This document shows positions 42,624 through 53,123 of a stretch of DNA of 64,000 nucleotides, one piece after another. Below the pieces are notes generated by a model. That model saw only the letters and a list, made by a program, of their open reading frames with translations, searched no databases and was not told the DNA's origin. Every line of letters starts with the position of its first letter. Within the stretch, counting starts at the first letter, position 1. This DNA is from Oscarella lobularis. Taxonomy: Eukaryota > Porifera > Homoscleromorpha > Homosclerophorida > Oscarellidae. Made by a program: the position numbers and the translations under genes. The stretch lies in assembly GCF_947507565.1 (NCBI RefSeq), contig NC_089179.1:372001-436000 (forward strand), written 5' to 3'.

Positions 42624-42644
42624 GACTTGAATCCCGGATGCGTA
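42624..42644. promoter_or_regulatory. 21-bp gap between divergent start codons (CCNH/RAD51D)
   Basis: The cyclin H ATG (minus, 42623) and the presumed RAD51D ATG (plus, 42645) are separated by 21 bp. Core promoter elements must lie within the opposite gene. The RAD51D first exon is less certain than the cyclin H one. Confidence 0.4.
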
Positions 42645-43845
42645 ATGGCAAGTCGGAGGCGCGTTTTATTTCACGGTGACTCACCTCAATCTGAGTCTTT
42701 CTGCAGGCTTTTTCCGTCGGATTTCTACGCGACGACGTTTTTCCTATCGTCGGCACGGAGCTTCTCCGTCGTTTTCTCGTTTCGACGTCCGTTTTACCGA
42801 CCGGTTGCCTCGCGTGAGTTCTCTCGCGCGTCCCGCCCTCCTCGTCCTCGAACCGCGTTCTCTCGCAGCCTCGATCGACTTCTCGACGGCGGCTTATTGG
42901 CCGGAGACGTCGTGGAGCTCGTTGGCAGCACAGCAACGGGCAAAACCCAGGCAAAAACCGAAAAAGAAGACGAACGCAGGCGAATATACGCTTTCTTCAG
43001 CTCTGTCTTCTCTTGTGCGCTGTCGCCTGCTCGAGAGACTCGCAATGCGCATTGTACATTGACTGCAACGCTAATTTTAGCGGTGTGCGGCTCCGTCAAT
43101 TGGTTCCGGAAGTAGACGAGGTCCAGGCGATTTTTTTCCCCAAGTATTCAAATTGGAGATTTTTATAGGCGAAAGTGAACGACGTTTTAAGGCGAGTTCG
43201 GTGCATCGAGGCTCACGGCATATTTCGCGTTATTGAAATTCTGGAGGAAGTCGGGACAAAAATGATTCAAATTCCGGTCAGGGAAAAATTCTCGCAAAGA
43301 GAGGAGATTTTTCACGCGATTGTCATTTAGTCCGATTCTTTCTATGATAACCTGAAACTTATTATTATTGATTCCGTTGCTGCGGTGACATCTCCGATAC
43401 TCGGCGGCCAACAGATACAAGGTGATGCCTACGCTAATTAAAAATACCTATAATGATTGTTATATTAGGACATAAACTTATGATGGATATGGCAAGACTG
43501 TTCAAAATATTGGCAACTGAATTCAACTTGATTGTCATGGTACAAAATTTAACTATGTAATGAATTTTTCAAGTGGCAATGTAGTGCACAAACAACGTCG
43601 TCTATGGCAACGACGGTGAAGTTCGACCGTCTTTGGGCAAGACTTGGTCTCACGTACCTAGCACTCGACTGCTATTGGAAATGACAAGCAGCAGGCGAAC
43701 GGCGTCAATTACAAAGTCAAGCCGCGTGAAGGTGAATTCAAGAGGCGCTTTTCTTTTCTCTCTGTGATTAGCTTTCAGGCTCCAAGCGAAAAAGTGGAAT
43801 TTTTTATATGCGAAAAGGGGTTTTCGTGTCGAGAAGAGAACTGAC
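42645..43845 (+). CDS. RAD51D: RAD51D-like recombinase paralogue
   Basis: RecA-fold ATPase of the BCDX2 complex in homologous recombination. The block STSVLPTGCLALDRLLDGGL joins across an intron (42814-42867) to VVELVGSTATGKTQ, the Walker A motif. After an intron that must use a GC donor (42956 onward, acceptor near 43006) come LCLLLCAVACSRDSQCALYI and VRLRQLVPEVDEVQ. Then LRRVRCIEAHGIFRVIEILE, Walker B LIIIDSVAAVTSPILGGQQ, MMDMARLFKILATEFNLIVM, TNNVVYGNDGEVRPSLGKTW and the C-terminal VEFFICEKGFS follow. This order is that of RAD51D. The N-terminal exon is uncertain: ATG 42645 is the only good candidate, but two acceptors are possible, and the human-type N-terminal helical domain is shortened or lies in an overlooked exon. 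Confidence 0.82.
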
Positions 43846-44032
43846 TAATCGTGTAGTTGTGCTACAATCGGTATCTATTCCTCACAAGGTGATTAAAATG
43901 AAAGCGTTTTTAATATATTGCGTTTTTGCTGACTGACACAGATTCGTGCTACTGTCAGAAAAATCAAAACACCGGAGATCAGAAGGTAGGACAACCCTCC
44001 TCCCCTCATACACACTTCCCTCCCGTCAAACG

Positions 44033-45230
44033 TCATTGTGGTCTACCCTTTAACCAAGGAAGTCGTTCGAGATCAAGATTTCCCCCTGATAAAATAATCC
44101 CCACGTGCTGTCGATCTCCCCCGATCGTTCTAAACTCCTCCGTTAGCACGGCGGCGAGCGGCACGGCCCCCGACGGCTCCACAACCAATTTCATTCGTTC
44201 CCAGATCAGTTTCATTGCGCAAACGATTTCCTCTTCGCTAACGAGTATCACACGATCGACGTACTTCCGTATGATTGGCCAAGTCGTCTTCCCAATGCTC
44301 GTCCTCAGTCCGTCCGCTATGGTTTGCGGAGGCGAAGCATTGGGAAGCAATTCCCCTTTGGATAGTGAATTGTAGCAATCGCAAGCGGCAGCCGGCTCAG
44401 CGGCGAAAACCTTTATCTCAGGCTTAATCGACTAGGGAGCCCAGGTAATAGTGGCAATGCATTCAAGTCTCTAAGACCTTACCTTTGCTGCTATTGCTGT
44501 GCCGCTGAGAAGGCCTCCGCCTCCAACTGGCACAACAATAGCATCCAGTTTAGGAACCTGTTCCCCCGCAAAAATAAGATTTTCTCTCGAGTACCCTGCG
44601 TCTCTTTACTTCATTAAGAAATTCTAACGCTGCCGTGCCTTGGCCGGCTATGACTCGGATATCTTGGTTTGAGCTGAGAAAATGAAAATTGCTTCCGAGA
44701 ACTTGTTGTAATTCTTTCAGTTTCTCTTGTCGACCCTGAACTCGAAATTGATACCCCCAAACCCAGCGTATCTTTTATTTACCTCGTCCGTTGCTATGCA
44801 TTCCACGATTTGGGCTCCGTAGTCGCGAACTGCGGCTTTTTTGCACGCAGGCGCGTTTTCTGGCATAATAATCCGGGCTTCCAAATTACGCAGTTTTGCT
44901 GCCAGAGCCACGCCTTGAGCAAAATTGCCGGCACTGTGTGTAATTACGCCCGGAGAACGCTCACTCGACGATTCGGTTGAGATTAGGTCGTCGACGGCGT
45001 TCAAAGCGCCCCTAAACTAATTCCCGAGTACGTGCTACAGGATTCATTCAATGTGCGTGCGTACGCACCTTGAATGAACCCGTTTTCTGAAAGTTTTCGC
45101 ATTTGAAGTAAAGTTGACGATCCGAAAGATCGTTCATATATTGCGACGTCATAATTTCGGTTTTGCGTGCAAAGCCGTCGATTCTTTCGGCGGCTTTCTG
45201 CACGTCTCCCAGGTTCACGACATCAGCCAT
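44033..45230 (-). CDS. SRR: Serine racemase / threonine dehydratase-like PLP enzyme
   Basis: Fold-type II pyridoxal-phosphate enzyme that interconverts L- and D-serine and can dehydrate serine or threonine. Exons on the minus strand show FKCENFQKTGSFKVR with the PLP Lys in the SFK motif, HSAGNFAQGVALAAKLRN (the Asn loop that binds the cofactor), MPENAPACKKAAVRDYGAQI, VVPVGGGGLLSGTAIAAK (phosphate-binding glycine loop) and LILSGGN-type terminus IILSGGNLDLERLPW. Length about 330 residues fits SRR. The Met at 45230 is chosen because it begins the family N-terminus and leaves 92 bp to the divergent RNF20/40 start; an in-frame start at 45305 is possible. Eukaryotic SRR versus a bacterial-type dehydratase cannot be fully separated by eye, but the introns show a native gene. 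Confidence 0.87.
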
Positions 45231-45322
45231 TGTCGCGTACGGGACGTGTTCCCCCGAACACGCTGTTTTGTATACGGGCTTTCCTTTTTTTCTAGCGTGC
45301 GTCACTCAAGCAAGGCACGACG

Positions 45323-48300
45323 ATGGCGAAGCGATTTGCAACCGAATCGCTGCCCGGGCAGCCGAAAAGCAAAGTCTCTCGTGCTCTTTTGACGCCCAAC
45401 ATAGCGCCCGTCACGTGCCAGGTGAGAAATCACTGTCAGCCGACGCAAAACGGAATCCAAGACATTTTTCTGGGCGTGCCGACGCGCGCTCGCTTACCGC
45501 GTCGCCGCAGGACGATCTAGACATCAAGGTGCTGCAGCAACAGAATCGAATGTTGACGTCGCGACTGAAGGAGCGCCTATTTCGCGAGGAAGAGCTTCAG
45601 AAGCAGTTGACAGAGTGCGACAACAGTCGATCGCGATTGCAATCGACGCTCAGTCTCGTCAACCGGCACTGGGATCAAGTAAAAATCGGAAAACGAAAAA
45701 AACGACATTTTTTATTTCATTCTTGAAATTTTCAGCTTGACGCTGACGTCAAAATATTAGTTCAACGCGTTAGTCCCGATCACGATAGCGTTTTTGCCAT
45801 TGAAGGTCGTGACGTCATACTTTCCCTTCAGGATACAATTTTTTGACGGTTTTTTTAGATTCCAGTACGCACGTTTCCATGTTTCTACAGAAGCTACTCA
45901 AGTCGCACTATCAGGAAGACATCGAAGCGGCAACGTTGAAACGATATTCCGTTTCCAAAGTGCTCGTCGCTCGGCTTGTCGGCGCAGTCGAAACTGCGCG
46001 CAAGGACGCGCAGGATTTGGTTGGAAAAATGACGTCGTCGGACGATTTTGACGTCAACGCCGAACTGAAAGACCACAACAAGCAAATAGGCGAAGAGAAT
46101 CTGAAGTTGAGTAATAGTTTTGCTGAAGTTCAGGCAAAATATCACGAACAAAAAGCTGAAGTGAGAAGGCTTTTATATGCGTGGTCTATTTTCTCACTTT
46201 TCAATTATTCTAGTTTGACGCCATACGTGATAAGCTGACCATAGCGGAAGAGCGCGTTGAAGAGTTGACAACGTCATTGGATGACAATCAGTTTGACATG
46301 CAGAAAGCGTCGCAAAGAATAGAGCGACTCGAGATGAAAATCAATGAACTCGTCGTCTCCAAACAGCAGCTACAGGCGCAGTTAGAAGCGCAAGGCTTGC
46401 CGTTATCTGGCAGCCAATCACAACAGCCACAGCAACAGCAACAGCAGCCACAGTTACAATTGCAGCAGTATGATCGAATGAATTCACAGGATTTGTCTAA
46501 AGTGAAAAAAAAGGAAGACAGAATTAATGAATTAGTTAAGAAACGGTTTCGTAATAGGATGACCAATTAGCTGATGAATTGAGCGAGCAAAAGGAGTTGG
46601 CCGTGAGTCGTCTCAAAGAGCTCGAAGCAATGCAGGCAAAGTACGAGCAAGTTTGTCAAGATCTTAAAAAATCAGAAATGCAGGTAAGCAAAAAAAATAA
46701 AACCCAGTTTTGAATTAAAAAAGACGAGAAACTATTAGGCCGGTCAGGTGACCGACGCTATGATACACGCAAGCATTCCATACAAATCCTTACAGGCTCA
46801 GTTTTCCGTTCTCTTCTCCGAATATAATCAGGCAAGAGGGCGCAGAAGTTTGCACGGGGGTTGAAAGTCTAGTCTAACTCGCTGTAGTTGAAAATGGTAC
46901 TAGAGGAAACTAGGCGACTATTGACGGTAAATAAAACGCAGTATCTTCAGCAATTGGATGAGATAGAGGTACTAGAGACGTAGAGAGCTCAAGCGAAGAG
47001 ACCTTACCTATGTTTTTTGATATCTCAGGCAGAAGAGCAGAAGTTTCATCATAAGTCTAAGAGTGAAGTAACGAAGCTTAGCGAGGCCTTAGTTCAGCTT
47101 AAAAAGGAGTATCAGAAATTGAGAATGGAGCACGATCATCTTCTGGCCGCAACCGATCAGCAAGGTCAGTGGAAATTTAGAGCGTGCGCGTTTCATTTAC
47201 TTTTCTCCGCATAGGTCCAATTCACAAGGAAATGAGACGTCTTATAGCCAGTCTTCAAAGCAGCAACCAACAATTGAAAGCGGAAGCGGCCAGATACAAG
47301 AGAAAATTTCAGGATGCCTATCATCAATTAGAAAAGGTTTCGACGAAAAGTTTTAGGGGATATTTTGAGTATTGGGTGTCTTAGTTTCGATTGGAGGGAA
47401 GGCCGGTGACGCGAGTGGGAAGTGACGAGACGTGCAGCGGCGACGATTCGGAAAAGGGAAAGAAAACAACTGATGACGTCGAATCAGAATTAGTTAGGGA
47501 ATTACGAGCCAGTCTTAGGTCAATAAATAAGATATGGGAGAGTCGCGCGAGTCGAGTTTCTGATTCTTTAGAAAAGCGGAAGAGTGTCAGAAAGAGACGA
47601 AGCTGCTTCTAGACGTTTATAAGGGATCAGCGAAAGATCAAAGGGAAAAAGTCGAGGTGGGTTGTTCAATGAAATGAAATAGAGTTAGAAGGCTCATTGC
47701 CTCTTGGCTTGTTTTTCCAGTTGCTGACGACGGAAAAACGACTCCGAGCCGAGTTGGAGGATCTTCAAATCAAACTGAAGGATAAGAATGAGCAGGTGAA
47801 ACGTCTCGAAGGGTTAGCCGACGCTGGCGCTCTTCAGAAGTTGAGACGCGCCGAGGACAGCGTGAAACAGATGCAGAAAGAATTGAGTCAATCTAAACAG
47901 GTGCGTCATTTGAAATATTTCCTAATTTGGCTATATATATCTCCGTCTCCAGGACGAAGATGCTATAATGAATGAAATGGAAATGACGACGCAAGCGTTC
48001 GACGAGATGCAGGAGCAGAACGCGCGTCTTCTTAAGCAACTGCAGGAAAAGGAAGACGCCAATTTAAAACTGATGTCTGAGGTACGTTGTATTGCGCGTG
48101 GACACGCGCTCGAGGGGAGAAAAACGACTTTTGTGCGCAGAGAATAAAGCAGAAACAGAAAAATCAGCTACTAATGCAGCAGCATAAGCTCCAAGAAAAT
48201 CACCTCGCGTCGCTGGAATCGCACGTTCTAGCGCAGACGGAACTGATGAAGAAGCTGGAAGAGAAGGAAAAGAATCTCCAATCTACCGTGGTAAGCATCT

Positions 48301-49045
48301 TATAGCAAGTAGCAACCAGGTTCGAGACTGTACGCGCAGAACGCTATGGAAAAAGAAGTCGCTCTTCGACAGCAGGCAATGGATGCCCACAGAAAAAAGG
48401 TAAACGTTTTCTAATATCGTGCCTTTGTTTGTTATTTTATTCTTGGTATTGTAGGCGATTGAAGCTGCACAATCGGTTCAAGAAGTCAAGATGCAGTTCG
48501 ATAAGCAATCCGAATCCGTTCAGGAGGCAAGTCTGGCTCTAGAGTTGCGTGGTGGGTTGCAAAAAAACGAACGGGGTGTGTGTGTTCGCGTGTCTAGTTG
48601 CGGCGAGACATCGAAACGAAAACGTCGGCCGTGGAGCAGGAAGAATACAAATGCAGACGAATTCAGGTATGAGCGACAGGTGGGCTCGAACTAACGCGAA
48701 GACGTCCTATCTAAAGGAGGAGAATCATCGCTTGAAAACGAGGCTAGAACGTCATAAGAAGTTCGGCGTTTCCGGATCAGCAGACGAAGTGTTGAAAGAG
48801 GAGTTAAGGGCATCAAAGGTAAATAACGGCGATTCCTGACCTCGTTTCGAATTTTTTTTCCTTTCTAGGCCAAGTTGACTTGCCCTTGTTGCAATACAAA
48901 CAAGAAGGACTGCGTCCTGACCAAGTGTTTTCACGTTTTCTGCATTGACTGCATCAAAACGCGCTACGAGACGCGTCAGCGAAAGTGTCCCAAGTGCGCG
49001 GCGGCTTTCGGAGCGAACGACTTTCACAAAATCTACTTGTCCTAG
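45323..49045 (+). CDS. RNF20: BRE1-type E3 ligase for histone H2B (RNF20/RNF40)
   Basis: Nuclear E3 that monoubiquitinates histone H2B. About 18 short exons encode a long, nearly continuous coiled coil: it begins [20 protein letters not shown], passes through LVNRHWDQ and [20 protein letters not shown] (a BRE1 landmark) and [20 protein letters not shown], and has a Gln-rich interruption near 46420-46470. The C-terminal RING lies at about 48885-49020: CPCC, then [10 protein letters not shown], then KCPKC, giving the C3HC4 pattern, and the protein ends HKIYLS as in RNF20/40. Start at 45323 ([12 protein letters not shown]). The single gene is the pre-duplication equivalent of vertebrate RNF20 and RNF40. 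Its stop is 44 bp from the stop of the convergent rhodanese gene. Confidence 0.9.
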
Positions 49046-49089
49046 TTCAATTTAAGTTATTGCGAAAAAGGAAGTCTTATTAGCATTAA

Positions 49090-49687
49090 CTAAGTGTCTT
49101 CTAAGTCCCATTTTCTCAGGCGGAAATTGAGCAGTTTTCCCCACAGAGCACTGTACGGGTGAGCTCGAGTTGTCGCGTCGCCTCTGCCGTCAATCATCGA
49201 TCGACCTTCATTGGCCCATTTGAAGAGACTTCCTTCCATGTTGAAAATCTCCTCCACGCCTTCTTCGTCTTCTTTTCTCTGCCGTTGGAGACGCGACGCG
49301 AGAGCTGACGAGCGATATCCGACCGAACAATAGCAGATCAGTTGCTGGTACTTTCCTTTAAGGGAGTATAGTGACGTGGTCTTCTTCTACAGAGTTCTTC
49401 TGCTCATACCGATTTCTGGCACCGTTTGTCGAAGTTCTTCCCAGTTCTTTAGCTCGGGATCAACTCGGAAAGCACCGGGAATGTGGCTTACGGCATATTC
49501 GACTTCGGGGCGAACGTCCTAAGCGAAGATACTCCTCTTTCAGGTGAGGAATTTTTCTCAAGAGTATTCACACCAGTAAAATGATGTTGTCACGAGTTCT
49601 TCTTCTTTCGACCTCTTCTGTAGTCAAATTACGAACGTCGGGGAATCTCAATTTGATTCCACCGATTGTAAGGGACCAAAATGCCAT
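49090..49687 (-). CDS. Rhodanese-like (sulfurtransferase fold) protein
   Basis: Small rhodanese-domain protein of about 165 residues in three exons. The start MAFWSLTIGGIKLRFPDVRN is followed by VRNLTTEEVERRR, a DVRPEVEYAVSHIPGAFRV block typical of rhodanese CH2A, and the active-site loop ICYCSVGYRSSALASRL, where the second Cys would carry the persulfide and the Arg of GYRS closes the loop. It ends KWDLEDT. Substrate and partner are unknown; the loop is intact, so enzymatic activity is plausible. It is divergent (93 bp) from the uncharacterised gene at 49781. Confidence 0.82.
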
Positions 49688-49780
49688 TTTAATCCGGGTG
49701 CTTGGAAGCATCCAAGTCTTGTGACCAAGTTAGACCAATCAACGGCGTTCAGGGACGCTTGACTTTCTTGCGTCGAGATT

Positions 49781-50519
49781 ATGAGTCTTCTAGACAGCTT
49801 TCGAATAAGGAAATCGCATATGCAGGACGTTCCCGCTACTGTCGAAGAAAGCCCGCGACAAGGCGAGGTGACATGGGACTTCAAATCGCCCAATTTCCAC
49901 GCCCTGCAACGCCGTTCGAAAACGACCCGATCTCGTCGCGAAAAACCGACGCCCCGTCTACGCGACGACGACGCGATCGTCGAATTCGCGAAGAAACTGC
50001 GCGAAGAGCCCAGTTTGAGCGTCCGACGAATCGCCGTTTCCGAAATCACGCCGAAGAATCGAGAAGAAAGGGCGGGATTCGCGGAAACGACGCTGCAGCG
50101 CAGTCGTCGCGCGAAACGAGCCTATACAGAGCTGCTCAAACTCGAAGAGGAGCTCGGCATCGGCGCGGAAACCGAAAAAAAGACGAGCAAACAGAGCGAA
50201 GACGAAATCGATCGTCTGTGCTCTGGACTCGATTTGGACCAATGGGAGGAAGAGAAACCCGCATCGACCACGCCCCCGCATCACACACCCAGTACAAGGA
50301 AAGGGCAATCTACAGAGAAACCGCCTAATAAGTAATTGTTCCTTTTTCATGCCCATGTTTTATTTTATGAGAATGTTTAGCGTCGTGGGAGAGGAAAAGG
50401 GGGAAGGGAGGTGTAGTTCCGCTGATATTGAACGCAAGAGACGACTCGCCATGCAGAGAAAGATGAAAAGACTATTTCAAGAGAAGCTGAAGAGAAAGCA
50501 ACAAAACCGCTTCAAATAA
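49781..50519 (+). CDS. Uncharacterised basic, charged protein
   Basis: Two exons, 49781-50332 and about 50382-50519 (intron gtaattg..gtttag), about 229 residues. I do not recognise the family. The N-terminal half is Arg/Lys/Glu-rich (e.g. RRSKTTRSRREKPTPRLRDD; AIVEFAKKLREEPSLSVRR), the middle holds an acidic helix ELLKLEEELGIG and LCSGLDLDQWEEE, and the C-terminus is strongly basic (AMQRKMKRLFQEKLKRK). Without the splice the first exon would stop three codons later, so a shorter 184-residue form is possible. The stop codon TAA lies inside an AATAAA hexamer (50515-50520). Confidence 0.65.
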
Positions 50520-50606
50520 ATCATTTGATTCTATTGTACAATAATAATTGCTGTACTCCGACTCAAATAATTACCCCTACTGCTATTTGAATTCGGGATT
50601 TTAGTT

Positions 50607-53042
50607 TTATTTTCGCTTTCCTTTGGGTTTCTTTTTCCCAATGGTAGACTTTGCGGCTTCGCTTCCCTCCCCGACTACAATAGTGCCTTCTTGCAATTCC
50701 TAATAATTTGTTATTTATCTTTTTTCAGGGCCACTTTTACTGTTTCACCTGTCTCGTCTCTTCTGGGGCTTCCTCAATCGTTTTCTGTGTTTCCATGTAG
50801 AACATGAGATCTCTGACTTGTTCTCTCAGCTCTTCGACTTCACGTGTTTGAACCGCTTCGCGTTGCACGCGAACCGATTCAAGATGCTGACACTTCTCTT
50901 GCCAGATTCGCTGGTTTTCTCTCAGGCACTTATTCAACTACAACAAAAGTTGCGTAATTAATTAATTATTTGATTGAACGATTGACCTACTTCCTTTTCT
51001 TCTTCTAGTTGTTCTGTGCACTTTGACAGTTTGCCTGCTAGCTATTTAGGGAAAAATGTAAATTGCACACTTCTAAACCGGGTATGCTTATCACTTGATT
51101 GATCTTTTTTTCTTGCACGCGTTTCTCCTTCTCGTGGTCCGCTATTTGACACTCAAATCGTTCGCACTGTTCCTTGCTCTTTTTCTCTATAGTGGAAAAC
51201 TGAAAGAAGAGAGTGAGGAGGACTCAATTGAACGAAGTCCAACAAACCTACCTGGTCCAACGACTCCTTCTCCATCCTGGCCATTTTTTCTTCAAAGTAA
51301 TGCCTCTGCGATTCGAGCTGGCTCGTCAAAAGGTGCGTATACTAGAACATAGGCTTAGAATAGATGGCACCTGTCTTTAGAAAAGGAGAGTAGCAAACCT
51401 CTAGTGTTAGTGAGTCGACTTTTTCTTCCATTACTTCGTGACCCTCGACTTCGACTAACTTTCCGTCGCCTTTGTTTTGAATGAGACGATGAACGTAATT
51501 GTCTGAAAACGGGGTTTTAATTAAATAGGGAAGAGAATGGAAGGACCCCACACCGCACCTCCAGTGTAATCCCAAACCCGTCCCGTTCCGAGTTGCATGG
51601 AAAATGTATGGTTCGTCGTTTCGTAGTGTTCGCGTGCGTGAGCTCTCAGATAACGTCCGCATCCAATGTAACCACATATAAGGCAAATCCAAATATCCTG
51701 TAGAATTGATTGACAAGTAGGGAGGGGAGGGTTCCGCTATAGCTTGCCTCTATTGCGTCGCACTGTGAGCACTTGTTGTCTGATAACGGTTCTGGCGATT
51801 GAGAGTAACGGCAAACAGGACAACTATGTGCGTTTTTTTTCTCTTTCAGTCGCGTATATACTAGGAACTTTGTTCTGTGATCTTACGTCGTGTCTTTCCA
51901 CTGTTCTAAACAACTGCTGTGGAACGAATGATTGCACAGAACGGTGAGCACCGTGTTGACGGACTCGTCCTAGAGTCTAAAGTGAGGGGAGTGGATGACT
52001 CGAAAGTCTTTCACTTAGCGTACAAGTCTTTCGAGACAAACGGGGCACTTGGGCAGCTCAGTCAAGCCTTTGATTGGTCTCGAGGCTCCCTAAAAAAGAG
52101 AAGAATTACGTCATACGCTCTGTGGACTGCAGAGATGCCTTTGATGACTTGATTGCTTCTACTCGCGATACGAAAGCCAATTGGCAATACTAGAGGTAGT
52201 CTTGCAGTCAAAAATTATCACTGACAGCAATAGGTGACGTCATACTTTGTCTTCAAACGAATTAAATCGTTTTCCGTTGAACGTTTTCTTGAATTTTTTG
52301 GCCGCTTCCTGTCGAGGCAGAACGTTAAGCGAGCCCTGACCCTGGCTAAAGATCATCACTTCGTCTTTGAAACGATATAATGCCATGTATTGATTGGGAC
52401 TTTCATCTCGAATAATGCGAACCAATTCAACAAGAGGCCTAACGTAAGAAAAGTGAGTAATTGCAATTTTTGATTGGTTATTCTTCACAGCAAAGCGGCA
52501 GTGAATTGAAGCAAGTCTCGACAGGACATTGTGGCCGGAACAGCGAGGAGACACACTTCGCGACTCTTCACGTCTTTGGAAGTCTCACTACTGTAGCACA
52601 AAGTAAATAAAACGAATAGTAATTATGAGTGTACTTATTACTTATTTCGGTAGAGATGCAGAAAACCGCGCGTGATTTCCACGGCCGGATTTCCGGAGAA
52701 AAACGATATTTCCCCTGGCGACGACTCGGTGAGCGGCGAAGTTTTTCCGCGAACCGCGTCTGGAAAAAAAAATGAAATTGGGCGAATGAATGACCGAATC
52801 GTCTCACTTGTCGTCGCCCGAAAGGTTTCGATTTTGATTGGGCTCATCGTTCGTTTCCCTATTGCAGCCGGCGTGTTTTTCTCGTCGATCTTCGTCGCTG
52901 CGTCTTCGCGCAATGCGGCAGCTCCCTCTAAAACGAGTATGAGTACGATATCTCTGGCTGTTCTCGCATTTTTACCTTGCAGGAAGCTGTCTGGCACTGT
53001 GGCATCGTCGTCCACTTCGAGTCGAATAGCGAAAGTGGACAT
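50607..53042 (-). CDS. BRAP: BRCA1-associated protein BRAP (IMP): RING / UBP-zinc-finger E3
   Basis: Ubiquitin ligase that binds nuclear-localisation signals and modulates Ras-MAPK signalling. From the start at 53042: N-terminal [12 protein letters not shown], a low-similarity Ser/Thr region, then the RRM-like BRAP2 domain ([53 protein letters not shown]). A RING finger at about 52190-52030 follows ([30 protein letters not shown]), then the UBP zinc finger at about 51890-51560 ([24 protein letters not shown]), and a coiled coil ([53 protein letters not shown]) with a Lys-rich end [10 protein letters not shown]. Domain order and motifs match BRAP closely. At least ten exons. Confidence 0.9.
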
Positions 53043-53123
53043 AAAGCTAGCACAGTCCGGGACGCGCTAGTGCAATCCGGGAGATGTTTTGCCCTGGCAA
53101 CCGAAACGAATCGTAGCGAAAAA
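53043..53123. promoter_or_regulatory. 81-bp divergent promoter of BRAP and DLEC1 with an RFX X-box-like site
   Basis: The 81 bp between the two start codons contain ttttgccctggcaacc at 53087-53102, an imperfect palindrome resembling the RFX X-box (GTTGCC-N-GGCAAC). The site is about 22-36 bp upstream of the DLEC1 ATG. RFX factors activate ciliary genes across animals, and DLEC1 is a ciliary protein, so the placement makes sense. Binding is inferred. Confidence 0.5.

Noticed and set aside
42417-43115. 232-codon plus-strand open frame over the CCNH start and RAD51D exons
   Set aside because: It mixes antisense of the cyclin H first exon with intron sequence and reads the RAD51D Walker region only over one exon; the spliced RAD51D model explains the coding signal.
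43926-44375. 149-codon plus-strand frame opposite serine racemase
   Set aside because: Antisense of a conserved PLP-enzyme exon with no recognisable domain.
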